Below are positions 1-8,052 of a stretch of DNA of 36,314 nucleotides, piece by piece; the first letter of the stretch is position 1; each line of letters starts with the position of its first letter. A program made the translations under genes and the position numbers. Source of the DNA: Streptomyces afghaniensis 772 (GTDB lineage: Bacteria; Actinomycetota; Actinomycetes; Streptomycetales; Streptomycetaceae); contig KE354250.1 of NCBI GenBank assembly GCA_000415505.1, positions 1-36,314 on the forward strand. The letters run 5' to 3'. Under the pieces are notes generated by a model, which saw nothing but the letters and a program-made list of their open reading frames with translations, did no database searches and was not told the DNA's origin.

Positions 1-1
1 C

Positions 2-934
2 GTCCCCTACGCGCTCGGGCCGGCCGGGGCGGCCGTGCTGGCGTTCTGCCTGGTGCTCGCGCTGCTGGACGGCGGGATCCTGGCCGTCGCCGAGCGGGTG
101 CCGGTGCGGCGGGCCTGGCGGGGGCTCGTGGCGCGCTCCCTCGCGCCCATCGCCGTGCACGGGCTGGCCGGACTGATGATGGCCGTGCTGTGGCGCAGCC
201 CGTACGGTCCGGTGGCCGCGCTGCTCGTGCTGCTGCCGATGTGCGTCTCCTGGTGGGCCTTCGCGCAGTACCACCGGGAACGCGCCGCCCACCAGGCGAC
301 CATCCGGGCGCTGGTCCAGGCCGTCGACATCAAGGACGGGTACACCCGCGGGCACAGCGAGCGCGTCGGGCAGGCCTCCATGATGATCGCGCGCGAGCTG
401 GGCATGGACGACGAGCGCGTCGAGGTGCTCCGGTTCGCCGGGATCCTGCACGACGTCGGCAAGCTGGGCGTCCCCACCCGGCTGCTCAGGAAGGACGGGC
501 CGCTGACGCCCGAGGAGCGGCGGGTGATCGAGCTGCACCCCGAGTACGGGCACGAGATGGTGCGCGGCATCGGCTTCCTCGGGGAGGCCCGCGCCGCCGT
601 ACTCCACCACCACGAACGGCTGGACGGCACCGGGTACCCCTACGGCCTGGTGGGCAGCCAGATCCCGGAGTCCGCACGGGTCGTGGCCGTCGCGGACGCC
701 TTCGACGCCATGACCTCCACGCGGAGTTACAGCAGGGCCCGGCCCGTCGAGGTCGCCCTGGCGGAGCTGAAGCGCTGCTCCGGCAGCCAGTTCGACCCGG
801 TGATGGTCGCGGCCCTCGTGGAGGCCGTCGGCCGGGTGGGTTGGCGCCCCGCCGTGACCGCAGACGACGTCGGCCCCTCCCGGATTCCTCCGCCCGGCAC
901 ACCGCTCTCCAGCCGGCCGGGAGCGCACCGGTGA
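2..934 (+). CDS. HD-GYP domain membrane protein, 5' end cut by the window
   Basis: The reading frame is open from base 2, so the start lies outside the window. The visible N-terminal part has hydrophobic stretches typical of membrane helices, followed by a short linker and a C-terminal HD-GYP phosphohydrolase domain. Metal-binding motifs are clear: a histidine in HSERV, HDVGK, and a full HHERLDGTGYPYGL (the HHExxDGxGYP signature). HD-GYP proteins usually hydrolyse cyclic di-GMP, which in Streptomyces controls development through BldD; that role is inferred here. The stop overlaps the next start (GTGA at 931-934), so the two HD genes are probably translationally coupled. Streptomyces HD-GYP pairs have been called hdgAB in the literature, and this may be such a pair, but I have not confirmed it. 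Confidence 0.85.
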   Translation, partial: VPYALGPAGAAVLAFCLVLALLDGGILAVAERVPVRRAWRGLVARSLAPIAVHGLAGLMMAVLWRSPYGPVAALLVLLPMCVSWWAFAQYHRERAAHQATIRALVQAVDIKDGYTRGHSERVGQASMMIARELGMDDERVEVLRFAGILHDVGKLGVPTRLLRKDGPLTPEERRVIELHPEYGHEMVRGIGFLGEARAAVLHHHERLDGTGYPYGLVGSQIPESARVVAVADAFDAMTSTRSYSRARPVEVALAELKRCSGSQFDPVMVAALVEAVGRVGWRPAVTADDVGPSRIPPPGTPLSSRPGAHR

Positions 935-2176
935 GCGCGTACCGCCCGCCGCCGCTCTTCACCCTCGTCCACGCCTGTGCCGCCCTCCTCGCCGCCGGCT
1001 CCCTCGCCGTCACCCTCTACGACGGGCTGGAGGAACGCCGGGTCGCCCTCGCCTTCGGCGTCCTCGTCACCGTCGGGGAGCTCGCCCGGCGCAACGGGGC
1101 GCAGGTCAGGGAGCCGGCGCCGCTCGGGGCCGCCGCGGCCCTGTCGTACGCGCTGCTCGGCGAGGCCGGCGGGCGGGCCACGCACCAGGCCCGCCCAGGT
1201 CGTCGCCGTCGTGCTGGCGGGCTCGCTGCTCGGCAGCGTGCCGCACGTGGCGCGCGGGCAGGGGCCCACGCTCGACCACCTTGCGCGCCGGGTGCTCACC
1301 GTCGGGTTCGTCGCCGTGTGCTTCCAGCCGCCGTACAACCGGGGCATGTTCGACGACTGGGGCGGTCCCGCCTACGCGCTGCTGCTGCTCGCGCTGCTGT
1401 CCCTGACCGCGCTGTGCGATGCCGTGCTCGCCGCCGCGCTGGCCCACTCCCGCACCGGCTGGCCCTTCGGGCCGGTGCTGCGGGACGAGCTGCGGGCCGT
1501 GTGCGGCATCGGCTCCGCCGTGATCGCGACCGGGGCCGTGATGGCCCTGGCGGTCGCCGTGGTGGGCCTGTGGGCGCTGCCCGTCTTCTCTGTGCCGCTG
1601 CTGCTCGCCCAGATGTCGTTCCGGCGCTACGCCGCCGTCCGGGCGACCTACCGGCAGACCATCGCCTCCCTCGCTCGAGCCACCGAGGTCGCCGGGTACA
1701 CGCCTTGCGGGCACGCCCGCCGCGTCGCCGCGCTCAGCCAGGCGGTGGGGCGTGATCTGGGTCTCACCGAGCCCGAGCTGGCCGTGCTGGAGTACGCCGC
1801 GCTCATGCACGACATCGGGCAGCTGAGCCTCGTCGACCCGGTGCCCGCGGGCGCCACCGCCGGCCTGCCCGCCGCGGAACAGCGGCGGATCGCGCTGCTC
1901 GGCGGGGCCGTCGTACGGCAGACGGGTGTCGACGAGGCGGTCGCCGTGGTCGTGGAGCGGCAGGCCGACCCCTACGCCGAGCAGCCGCTCGCCGCGCGGA
2001 TCGTCCGGGCCGTGAACGCGTACGAGGAGAAGTCCCGGGAAGGTGGCCTGGGCGGACCGCTGACGGCGCTGGAGGAACTCCGGCTCGCCACCGCCGGGGA
2101 GTACGCCCCGGAGGTGGTGGAATCGCTGGCCCGGGTACTGGCAAGGGGCAGTCTGACCTTGCCTCTGACTGGGTAA
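931..2176 (+). pseudogene. Second HD-domain membrane protein, interrupted by an apparent frameshift
   Basis: The gene starts at GTG 931, overlapping the previous stop. The frame reads sensibly (VSAYRPPPLFTLVHACAALL, then on to GGRATHQ) up to about 1185. The homologous sequence then continues in the next frame from about 1197 (VVAVVLAGSLLGSVP) to TAA at 2174-2176. Removing one C from the C-rich run at about 1189-1196 restores a single frame of about 414 residues. The restored protein has an N-terminal multi-helix membrane region and a C-terminal HD domain with GHARR and HDIGQ. It lacks the GYP motif of its neighbour, so it may be a degenerate or regulatory partner. The two halves are well conserved in character, which favours a sequencing error or a very recent mutation over an old pseudogene. 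Confidence 0.75.
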
Positions 2177-2293
2177 CCCATGGGTAATGAGCGCCCCGGA
2201 GGCCGTACGTGGTTGGATGCGAAGAAGAAGGTGTCCGGGGGCTCGAAACACAGCTACGGCCAGCCCACCGCACGGAACTGGCAGGCGGGAATC

Positions 2294-3274
2294 GTGAGGA
2301 TCTTCGGCAAGGGACGGCACCGGCCCTCCGCCTCCTGGCGGCAGGCCACAGACCGGGCGTTCACTCTCATCGGCGACGGCCGGTACGAGGACGCCGGCGC
2401 GTTGTTGACACGTGCCGCCGACCTGGAGCCCTGGCTGTCCGAGTCCTGGTTCAACCTCGCCCTGCTGCACAAGTTCCGGCACGACTGGGAGCAGGCGCGG
2501 GCGGCGGGCCTCAGGGCCGTGGCGCTGCTCGACCGGGACACCGGCGCGCCCGACTGGTGGAACGTCGGAATCGCCGCGACCGCCCTCCAGGACTGGCCGC
2601 TGGCCCGGCGTGCCTGGCAGGCCTACGGGCTGCGGGTGCCGGGGCCGGCCAACGACTCCGGTGAGCCGCTCGGCATGGATCTCGGCAGCGCGGCCGTACG
2701 GCTGTCTCCCGAGGGGGAGGCCGAGGTCGTGTGGGGGCGGCGGCTGGATCCCGCGCGGATCGAGGTGCTGTCCATTCCGCTGCCGTCGTCGGGGCGGCGC
2801 TGGGGTGAGGTCGTGCTCCACGACGGCGTGCCGCACGGGGAGCGGACCACGGCCGCGGGGCACACGTACCCCGTGTTCGACGAGATCGAGCTGTGGGCGC
2901 CGTCGCCGGTGCCGACGTGGGTGGTGCTGCTGGAGGCCGCGACCGAGGCGGACCGGGACGCGCTGGAGCAGCTCGCCGGGGATGCCGGGTTCGCCGCGGA
3001 GGACTGGTCTTCTTCGGTGCGGTTGCTGTGCCGGATGTGCTCGGAGTCACGGATGCCGTCGGACGAGGGCGACGGGGAGCACCTCGATCCGCATGATCAC
3101 AGTGAGCCGGGGCATCCCGGGCCGCTGGGGCATCGGACGGACGGGCAGCTGTGGGTTCCCGAGCGGGAGTGCGGGTTGGCTGCGCCGGCTTCGCTGGTCC
3201 GGGGGTTGCTGGACGGGTGGGTCGCCGACAGTCCGGATTCCCGGGACTGGCGGGACCTCGAAGAGGTCTGCTAG
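2294..3274 (+). CDS. Tetratricopeptide-repeat-type protein
   Basis: This soluble protein of about 326 residues has an N-terminal helical repeat region. The pattern AFTLIGDGRYEDAGALL ... SWFNLALLHKFRHDWEQAR ... WWNVGIAATALQDWPLARRAW looks like three TPR units over residues 15-115. The C-terminal half, rich in W, D and H, is not a family I can name. TPR domains mediate protein-protein contacts; no enzymatic role is visible. I chose GTG 2294 because GGCGGGAATC precedes it as a ribosome site and the sequence from MRIFGKGRHRPSASW onward looks conserved. ATG 2180 is an in-frame alternative that adds 38 low-complexity residues. It lies between the HD gene and def, probably as an independent gene, and the partner is unknown. 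Confidence 0.75.
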   Translation: MRIFGKGRHRPSASWRQATDRAFTLIGDGRYEDAGALLTRAADLEPWLSESWFNLALLHKFRHDWEQARAAGLRAVALLDRDTGAPDWWNVGIAATALQDWPLARRAWQAYGLRVPGPANDSGEPLGMDLGSAAVRLSPEGEAEVVWGRRLDPARIEVLSIPLPSSGRRWGEVVLHDGVPHGERTTAAGHTYPVFDEIELWAPSPVPTWVVLLEAATEADRDALEQLAGDAGFAAEDWSSSVRLLCRMCSESRMPSDEGDGEHLDPHDHSEPGHPGPLGHRTDGQLWVPERECGLAAPASLVRGLLDGWVADSPDSRDWRDLEEVC

Positions 3275-3343
3275 GCCCTGCGTCCCCCGTACCCTGTATC
3301 AGCATCCCAGCTTGGATTTGTTCAGGAAGGCGTACGTAACGTC

Positions 3344-3994
3344 ATGGCTCAGCAGGACACCGATCAGCAGCGCGCGGGCGTGCTCCCCGTCGATGACGAG
3401 GGGTACGTGATCGACACGGAGGACTGCGAGGAGCGCGAGGCGGCCTGGCGGGAACGGGGGACCTCGCGGCCGATCACGGTGGTCGGGAACCCGGTGCTGC
3501 ACAAGGAGTGCAAGGACGTCACCGACTTCGGGGACGAGCTCCAGCAGCTGGTGGCGGACATGTTCGCCTCACAGCGCACCGCCGAGGGTGTGGGCCTGGC
3601 CGCCAACCAGATCGGCGTCGACCTGAAGGTCTTCGTCTACGACTGCCCGGACGACGAGGGCGTCCGGCACACCGGCGTCGTCTGCAATCCCAGGCTCGTC
3701 GAACTGCCCGCCGAGAAGCGCCGGCTGGACGACAGCAACGAGGGCTGCCTGTCGGTGCCGACCGCGTACGCGCCGCTCGCCCGGCCCGACTACGCCGAGG
3801 TGACCGGGCAGGACGAGAAGGGCAACCCGATCCGGGTGCGCGGCACCGGATACTTCGCTCGGTGTTTGCAGCACGAGACCGACCACCTGTACGGCTACCT
3901 CTACATCGACCGCCTCTCGAAGCGCGAACGCAAGGACGCGCTGCGGCAGATGGCCGAGAACGAGCCCCGGTACCCGGTCGTCGCGAACGACTGA
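3344..3994 (+). CDS. def: Peptide deformylase
   Basis: This enzyme removes the N-formyl group from nascent proteins at the ribosome exit. All three deformylase motifs are present: GVGLAANQ (residues 82-89), EGCLS (133-137, metal ligand Cys135) and QHETDH (176-181, metal ligands His177 and His181, catalytic Glu178). Motif 1 has Asn where many deformylases have Pro (GLAAPQ), a variation also seen in other actinobacteria as far as I recall. At 216 residues it is longer than the usual 170-190 because of an acidic N-terminal extension of about 40 residues. An AGGAAGG ribosome site lies about 12 bases before ATG 3344. Streptomyces usually carry several def paralogues; this one need not be the housekeeping copy. 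Confidence 0.93.
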   Translation: MAQQDTDQQRAGVLPVDDEGYVIDTEDCEEREAAWRERGTSRPITVVGNPVLHKECKDVTDFGDELQQLVADMFASQRTAEGVGLAANQIGVDLKVFVYDCPDDEGVRHTGVVCNPRLVELPAEKRRLDDSNEGCLSVPTAYAPLARPDYAEVTGQDEKGNPIRVRGTGYFARCLQHETDHLYGYLYIDRLSKRERKDALRQMAENEPRYPVVAND

Positions 3995-4009
3995 GACCTC
4001 AGGATCACC

Positions 4010-4061
4010 AGGCGAACGGCGTCCGTTCGGGTTTCCCACCCTGAACAGGCGCCGTTCGCCT
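4010..4061. terminator. Very long hairpin after def
   Basis: A perfect 12-base arm, AGGCGAACGGCG (4010-4021), pairs with CGCCGTTCGCCT (4050-4061). The stem continues inward with GTTCGGG at 4025-4031 against 4040-4046 (one G-T wobble), with a single C-A mismatch between the two blocks. The result is about 21 base pairs closed by an 8-base loop, 15 bases after the def stop. No T-tract follows, which is normal in Streptomyces. Confidence 0.8.
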
Positions 4062-4288
4062 GCGTCGTTCGCCTGTCCGTCGCACGTTCGATCGCTTCTG
4101 CTCTCCTGGTGATCCGGTACCAGTCACACACCGGGAGGTTCCCGGCACTGTGGGGTAGTGAATGAAGCAAATGCGTTCCCAGAACGGTCAGTTGTAGTGC
4201 TGAATGGGAGGAGCGGGGTATGCAACGGCGCACGCCCGGCACGGAAGGAGGGGCGCCCGCGCCAACTGCGGCTGAGAGGGGTTAGTTC
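4062..4288 (+). promoter_or_regulatory. Leader region of the epi-isozizaene synthase operon
   Basis: This 227-base gap holds the promoter and leader of the terpene operon. I cannot assign a convincing -35/-10 pair. It contains the short ORF at 4220-4285 and the ribosome site GAGAGGGG (about 4273-4281) of the synthase gene. Confidence 0.5.
4220..4285 (+). CDS. Short upstream ORF before the terpene synthase (21 codons)
   Basis: ATG 4220 is preceded at ideal spacing by a strong ribosome site (GGGAGGAG, 4206-4213). The frame runs 21 codons (MQRRTPGTEGG..., rich in Pro, Ala and Thr) to TAG at 4283-4285, only three bases before the GTG of the synthase gene. The ribosome site of the synthase gene lies within its last codons, so translation of the short frame could expose or block that site. 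This could be a leader peptide providing translational coupling. No regulatory residue repeats, such as runs of one amino acid, are visible. It may also be chance; conservation is untested. Confidence 0.4.
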   Translation: MQRRTPGTEGGAPAPTAAERG

Positions 4289-5374
4289 GTGCATGCTTTG
4301 TCACACGGCACCACATCGACACCGACCACCATCGCAGTTCCACCGTCGCTCTCCCTTCCGGTGATCGAGGCGGCGTTTCCCCGGCAACTCCACCCGTATT
4401 GGCCGAAGTGCCAGGAGAAGACCCGGGCCTGGCTGCTCGAAAAGCGGCTCATGCCCGCGGACAAGGTGGAGGAATATGCCGACGGCCTGTGCTACACGGA
4501 CCTCATGGCCGGGTACTACATCGGCGCCTCCGACGAGGTGATGCAGGCGATCGCGGACTACAGCGCCTGGTTCTTCGTCTGGGACGACCGCCACGACCGC
4601 GACATCGTGCACGGCCGCCCGGTGGCCTGGCGGCGGCTGCGGGACCGGCTGCACTCGGCCCTCGACTCCCCCAGGGAGCACCTGCACCACGAGGACCCAC
4701 TGGTCGCCGGGTTCGCGGACAGCGTGCTGCGGCTGTACGCCTTCCTGCCGGCGACCTGGAACCTCCGGTTCGCCCGGCACTTCCACGCGGTGATCGACGC
4801 GTACGACCGGGAGTACCACAACCGCACCCACGGAATCGTGCCCACGGTCGAGGAGTATCTCCGGCTGCGCCGGCTCACCTTCGCCCACTGGATCTGGACG
4901 GACCTGCTGGAGCCGGCCGCGGGATACGAACTCCCCGACGCCGTACGGAAACACCCGGCATATCGGCGGGCCGCGCTGCTGAGTCAGGAGTTCGCCGCCT
5001 GGTACAACGACCTCTGCTCGCTTCCCAAGGAAATAGCAGGCGACGAGGTGCACAATCTCGGAATCAGTCTCATCACCCATGAGGGGCTGACACTGGAACA
5101 GGCGGTCGTAGAAGTCAGGCGCCGCGTCGAGAAATGCATCACGGAATTCCTCGAGGCCGAACAGGAAGCATTACGATTCGCCGACTCCCTCGCCGACGGC
5201 ACCGTGCGAGGAAAGGAACTGAGCGCCGCCGTGCGGGCCTGTCTGAGCAATATGCGGAACTGGTTCAGTTCCGTCTACTGGTTCCATCACGAGTCCGGCC
5301 GGTACATGGTCGACAGCTGGGACGACCGGTCCACGCCCCCGTACGTCAACAACGAAGCGGCAGGTGAGAAATGA
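4289..5374 (+). CDS. cyc1: Epi-isozizaene synthase (class I sesquiterpene cyclase)
   Basis: The enzyme cyclises farnesyl diphosphate to (+)-epi-isozizaene, the hydrocarbon precursor of albaflavenone. The 361-residue protein is very close to my recollection of S. coelicolor EizS/Cyc1. The aspartate-rich motif DDRHD is at residues 99-103, the same numbering as in the characterised enzyme. The NSE triad is seen as NDLCSLPKE, and the C-terminal RY motif as SGRYMVDSW. These residues hold the Mg2+ cluster that binds diphosphate. The start is GTG 4289 with GAGAGGGG upstream. The stop overlaps the P450 start (ATGA, 5371-5374), so the two are translationally coupled. It acts in the cytoplasm. Confidence 0.96.
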   Translation: MHALSHGTTSTPTTIAVPPSLSLPVIEAAFPRQLHPYWPKCQEKTRAWLLEKRLMPADKVEEYADGLCYTDLMAGYYIGASDEVMQAIADYSAWFFVWDDRHDRDIVHGRPVAWRRLRDRLHSALDSPREHLHHEDPLVAGFADSVLRLYAFLPATWNLRFARHFHAVIDAYDREYHNRTHGIVPTVEEYLRLRRLTFAHWIWTDLLEPAAGYELPDAVRKHPAYRRAALLSQEFAAWYNDLCSLPKEIAGDEVHNLGISLITHEGLTLEQAVVEVRRRVEKCITEFLEAEQEALRFADSLADGTVRGKELSAAVRACLSNMRNWFSSVYWFHHESGRYMVDSWDDRSTPPYVNNEAAGEK

Positions 5375-6741
5375 CCGTCGAGTCTGTGAAGCCCGAAGCC
5401 CCCCTCGCACCGGGCCTGCGTGAACCGCCCCGGGCGGGCGGCGGTGTCCCCTTCCTGGGGCACGGCTGGAAGCTGGTGCGTGACCCGCTGTCGTTCATGT
5501 CCCGGCTGCGCGACCACGGCGACGTGGTCCGGCTGAAGCTCGGACCGAAGACGGTCTACGCCGTCACCACCCCGGCGCTCACCGGAGCCCTCGCGCTGAG
5601 CAACGACTTCATCATCGCCGGACCGCTGTGGGAGTCACTGGAGGGCCTGCTCGGCAAGGAGGGCGTGGCCACGGCGAACGGCCCGCGCCACCGCCGCCAG
5701 CGGCGCACCATCCAGCCCGCCTTCCGGCTCGACGCCATCCCCGCCTACGGCCCGATCATGGAGGAGGAGGCACACGCGCTCACCGAGCGCTGGAAGCCCG
5801 GCGAGACCGTCGACTGCACCTCCGAGTCCTTCCGGGTGGCCGTGCGCATCGCGGCCCGCTGCCTGCTGCGCGGCGACTACATGGACGAGCGGGCGGAGCG
5901 GCTGTGCGTCGCGCTCGCCACCGTCTTCCGCGGGATGTACCGGCGGATGGTGGTGCCGCTCGGACCGCTCTACAAGCTGCCGCTCCCGGCCAACCGTGAA
6001 TTCAACCGGGCATTGGCCGATTTGCATCTCCTGGTGGACGAGATCGTCGCCGAGCGCCGCGCATCCGGTCAAAAGCCGGACGATTTGCTGACGGCATTGC
6101 TGGAGGCGACGGACGAGAATGGCGATCCCATCGGGGAACAGGAGATCCACGATCAGGTCGTCGCGATCCTCACCCCCGGCAGCGAAACCGTCGCCTCCAC
6201 GATCATGTGGCTGCTGCATATGCTCGCGGAACACCCTGAACACGCGGACCGGGTGCGCGACGAAGTTGAAGCCGTCACCGGTGGGAGGCCGGTGGCATTC
6301 GCAGACGTCCGAGGACTCAGGCACACCAACAATGTCGTCGTCGAGTCCATGCGTTTGAGCCCGGCCGTGTGGATTCTGACGCGGCGGGCGGTGCGGGACA
6401 CGGAACTCGGCGGATACCGGATTCCGGCCGGGGCGGACATCGTCTACAGCCCGTACGCGATCCAGCGCGATCCGAAGTCGTACGGGCGGCACCTGGAGTT
6501 CGACCCCGACCGCTGGCTTCCGGACCGGGTCAAGGACATCCCGAAGCACGCCATGAGCCCGTTCAGCACGGGCAACCGCAAGTGCCCCAGCGACCACTTC
6601 TCGATGGCCCAGCTGACGCTGATCACGGCGGCGCTGGCCACCAAGTACCGCTTCGAGCAGGTGGCCGGCTCGAACGACGGCACCCGCGTCGGCATCACGC
6701 TGCGGCCGCACGACCTGCGGGTGCGGCCGGTGGCGAGGTGA
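5371..6741 (+). CDS. cyp170A1: Cytochrome P450 CYP170A1-type albaflavenone synthase
   Basis: This P450 oxidises epi-isozizaene by two sequential allylic hydroxylations to albaflavenols and then the ketone albaflavenone. It is 456 residues, collinear with CYP170A1. The heme-binding loop reads [13 protein letters not shown], so the usual Gly after Cys-x is replaced. The I-helix segment [12 protein letters not shown] contains the ET pair but Pro-Gly instead of the usual Ala-Gly, and the ExxR motif is ESMR. CYP170A1 is also reported to have a second, terpene-synthase (farnesene) active site within its helical domain. The acidic stretch [18 protein letters not shown] is the region I would expect to be involved. 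It overlaps cyc1 by four bases and is co-transcribed with it. Confidence 0.95.
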   Translation: MTVESVKPEAPLAPGLREPPRAGGGVPFLGHGWKLVRDPLSFMSRLRDHGDVVRLKLGPKTVYAVTTPALTGALALSNDFIIAGPLWESLEGLLGKEGVATANGPRHRRQRRTIQPAFRLDAIPAYGPIMEEEAHALTERWKPGETVDCTSESFRVAVRIAARCLLRGDYMDERAERLCVALATVFRGMYRRMVVPLGPLYKLPLPANREFNRALADLHLLVDEIVAERRASGQKPDDLLTALLEATDENGDPIGEQEIHDQVVAILTPGSETVASTIMWLLHMLAEHPEHADRVRDEVEAVTGGRPVAFADVRGLRHTNNVVVESMRLSPAVWILTRRAVRDTELGGYRIPAGADIVYSPYAIQRDPKSYGRHLEFDPDRWLPDRVKDIPKHAMSPFSTGNRKCPSDHFSMAQLTLITAALATKYRFEQVAGSNDGTRVGITLRPHDLRVRPVAR

Positions 6742-6753
6742 GAGCCCTTGGCC

Positions 6754-7716
6754 TCAGGCCGCCTCTGGGCCCCTGAACGTGCGCCGGTAGGCGTTCGGCG
6801 TCGTTCCGACCGCGCGGACGAAGTGGTGGCGCAGCGTGGCCGCGTTGCCGAACCCTGTTCGACCGGCGATCGCGTCCATGGTCTCGTCCGTCGCCTCCAG
6901 CAGCCGCTGGGCCAGCAGGACGCGCTGGCGCAGGATCCAGCGGTAGGGGGTCGTCCCGGTCTCCTGCTGGAAGCGACGGGCGAAGGTGCGCGGGGACATG
7001 TGGGCGTGGGCGGCCAGCTGCTCGACGGTGACCTCCTCGTCGAGGTGCCGCTCCATCCACGCCAGCACCTCGCCGATCGTGTCGGCCTCGGAGTGCGGCA
7101 GCGGCCGCTCGATGTACTGGGCCTGGCCGCCGTCGCGGTGCGGCGGCACCACCATCCGCCGGGCGATCTTGTTGGCGACCTCGGAGCCCTGCTCCTTGCG
7201 CACCAGGTGGAGGCAGGCGTCGATGCCGGCGGCGGTGCCCGCGGAGGTGAACAGCGGGTCCTCGTCGACGTAGAGCACGTCCGGCTCGACGGCCACACGC
7301 GGGTACCGGCGGGCGAGGTCCTCGGCGTGCTTCCAGTGCACGGCGCAGCGCCGCCCGTCCAGCAGCCCGGCCGCGGCCAGCACGTAGGCGCCGGAGCAGA
7401 CGCTGAGCACCCGGGCGCCGCGGTCGACGCCGCGGCGCAGGGCGTCCAGCAGCTCCGGTGGGAAGTCCCGGGTCGCGAAGCTGCGCCCGGCCGGCACGGC
7501 GATCAGATCGGCCGTCTCCAGGCGCTCCAGGCCGTGGTCGACCTGCAGCGAGAAGCCCGAATTCATGCGCAGCGACGGGCCCTCGGCCGAGGCGACGGCG
7601 AAGTCGTACACCGGCAGGCCGTCGTCGCTTCGGTCGGTGCCGAAGATTTCGCACACCACGCCGAGTTCGAAGGGGTTCACGCCGTCGAGGAGGACGACGG
7701 CCACGTTCTGCAGCAT
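6754..7716 (-). CDS. nrdS: NrdS: DJ-1/PfpI-like AraC-family regulator of the nrd operon
   Basis: This 320-residue regulator has an N-terminal glutaminase-like (DJ-1/PfpI) domain, residues 5-170, with the nucleophile-elbow-like segment VLSVCSGAYVLAAAG. The C-terminal AraC-type double helix-turn-helix covers about 215-315 (VEQLAAHAHMSPRTFARRFQQETG and IAGRTGFGNAATLRHHF). In S. coelicolor the third gene of nrdABS encodes such a protein, and gene order and strand match here. It lies 248 bases after nrdB and is convergent with the P450 gene, with a gap of only 12 bases. A strong inverted repeat at 7738-7772 just upstream suggests its own promoter or autoregulation. The ligand, if any, is unknown. 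Confidence 0.85.
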   Translation of the reverse strand: MLQNVAVVLLDGVNPFELGVVCEIFGTDRSDDGLPVYDFAVASAEGPSLRMNSGFSLQVDHGLERLETADLIAVPAGRSFATRDFPPELLDALRRGVDRGARVLSVCSGAYVLAAAGLLDGRRCAVHWKHAEDLARRYPRVAVEPDVLYVDEDPLFTSAGTAAGIDACLHLVRKEQGSEVANKIARRMVVPPHRDGGQAQYIERPLPHSEADTIGEVLAWMERHLDEEVTVEQLAAHAHMSPRTFARRFQQETGTTPYRWILRQRVLLAQRLLEATDETMDAIAGRTGFGNAATLRHHFVRAVGTTPNAYRRTFRGPEAA

Positions 7717-7737
7717 GTCCCCAGTGTGCCTCGCTGC

Positions 7738-7772
7738 TGGCAGTAATTCGAGGGTCTACGACAGTACTGCCA
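7738..7772. promoter_or_regulatory. Inverted repeat upstream of nrdS, probable operator
   Basis: Perfect 8-base arms TGGCAGTA (7738-7745) and TACTGCCA (7765-7772) are separated by 19 bases, 22 bases before the nrdS start and 38 before the small divergent ORF. The arms are about 27 bp centre to centre. The right arm overlaps the perfect palindrome CAGTACTG (7762-7769). It is a candidate NrdS autoregulatory site. Confidence 0.45.
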
Positions 7773-7809
7773 CTGACGGTAAGGACCATTCGGCGCGACA
7801 GTGGTGTCC

Positions 7810-8052
7810 ATGGACACGAACCAGACTCAGACGCTCATCGCAATGATCTTCGTACTCGGGACGCTGGTCCTCCTGGTCCTCCCGTCCGTGCTCGGCATCG
7901 TGCGCGACCGGCGCATCGACCGGCAGATCCGGGAGGCCCAGGAGGCCCGCGAGGACGCTGCGGCTCAGAAGTCCTCGTCCAGGTCGACGGTGCCCTCCAC
8001 CGCCACCTGGTACGCGGAGGGCCGCCGCTCGAAGAAGTTGGTCAGCTCCTGA
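7810..8052 (+). CDS. Possible small membrane protein, antisense overlap with the nrdB 3' end
   Basis: From ATG 7810 (or GTG 7801) the frame encodes about 80 residues. It has one clear transmembrane helix (LIAMIFVLGTLVLLVLPSVL, residues about 8-27) followed by a basic and then acidic amphipathic tail (VRDRRIDRQIREAQEARED). The hydrophobic-then-charged layout looks like a genuine small membrane protein. The last 88 bases run antisense through the nrdB C-terminus and lose that character. It fills the 248-base gap between nrdB and nrdS on the opposite strand. No good ribosome site is visible. No family is recognised. Confidence 0.45.
   Translation: MDTNQTQTLIAMIFVLGTLVLLVLPSVLGIVRDRRIDRQIREAQEAREDAAAQKSSSRSTVPSTATWYAEGRRSKKLVSS

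Noticed and set aside
2176-2185. Palindrome ACCCATGGGT at the HD-gene stop
   Set aside because: It is only 10 bases and overlaps a stop and a doubtful start. It is likely chance, with no second copy nearby.
4081-4105. GTTCGATC motif resembling a tRNA T-loop
   Set aside because: No flanking stems, D-arm, anticodon arm or acceptor stem can be built around it.
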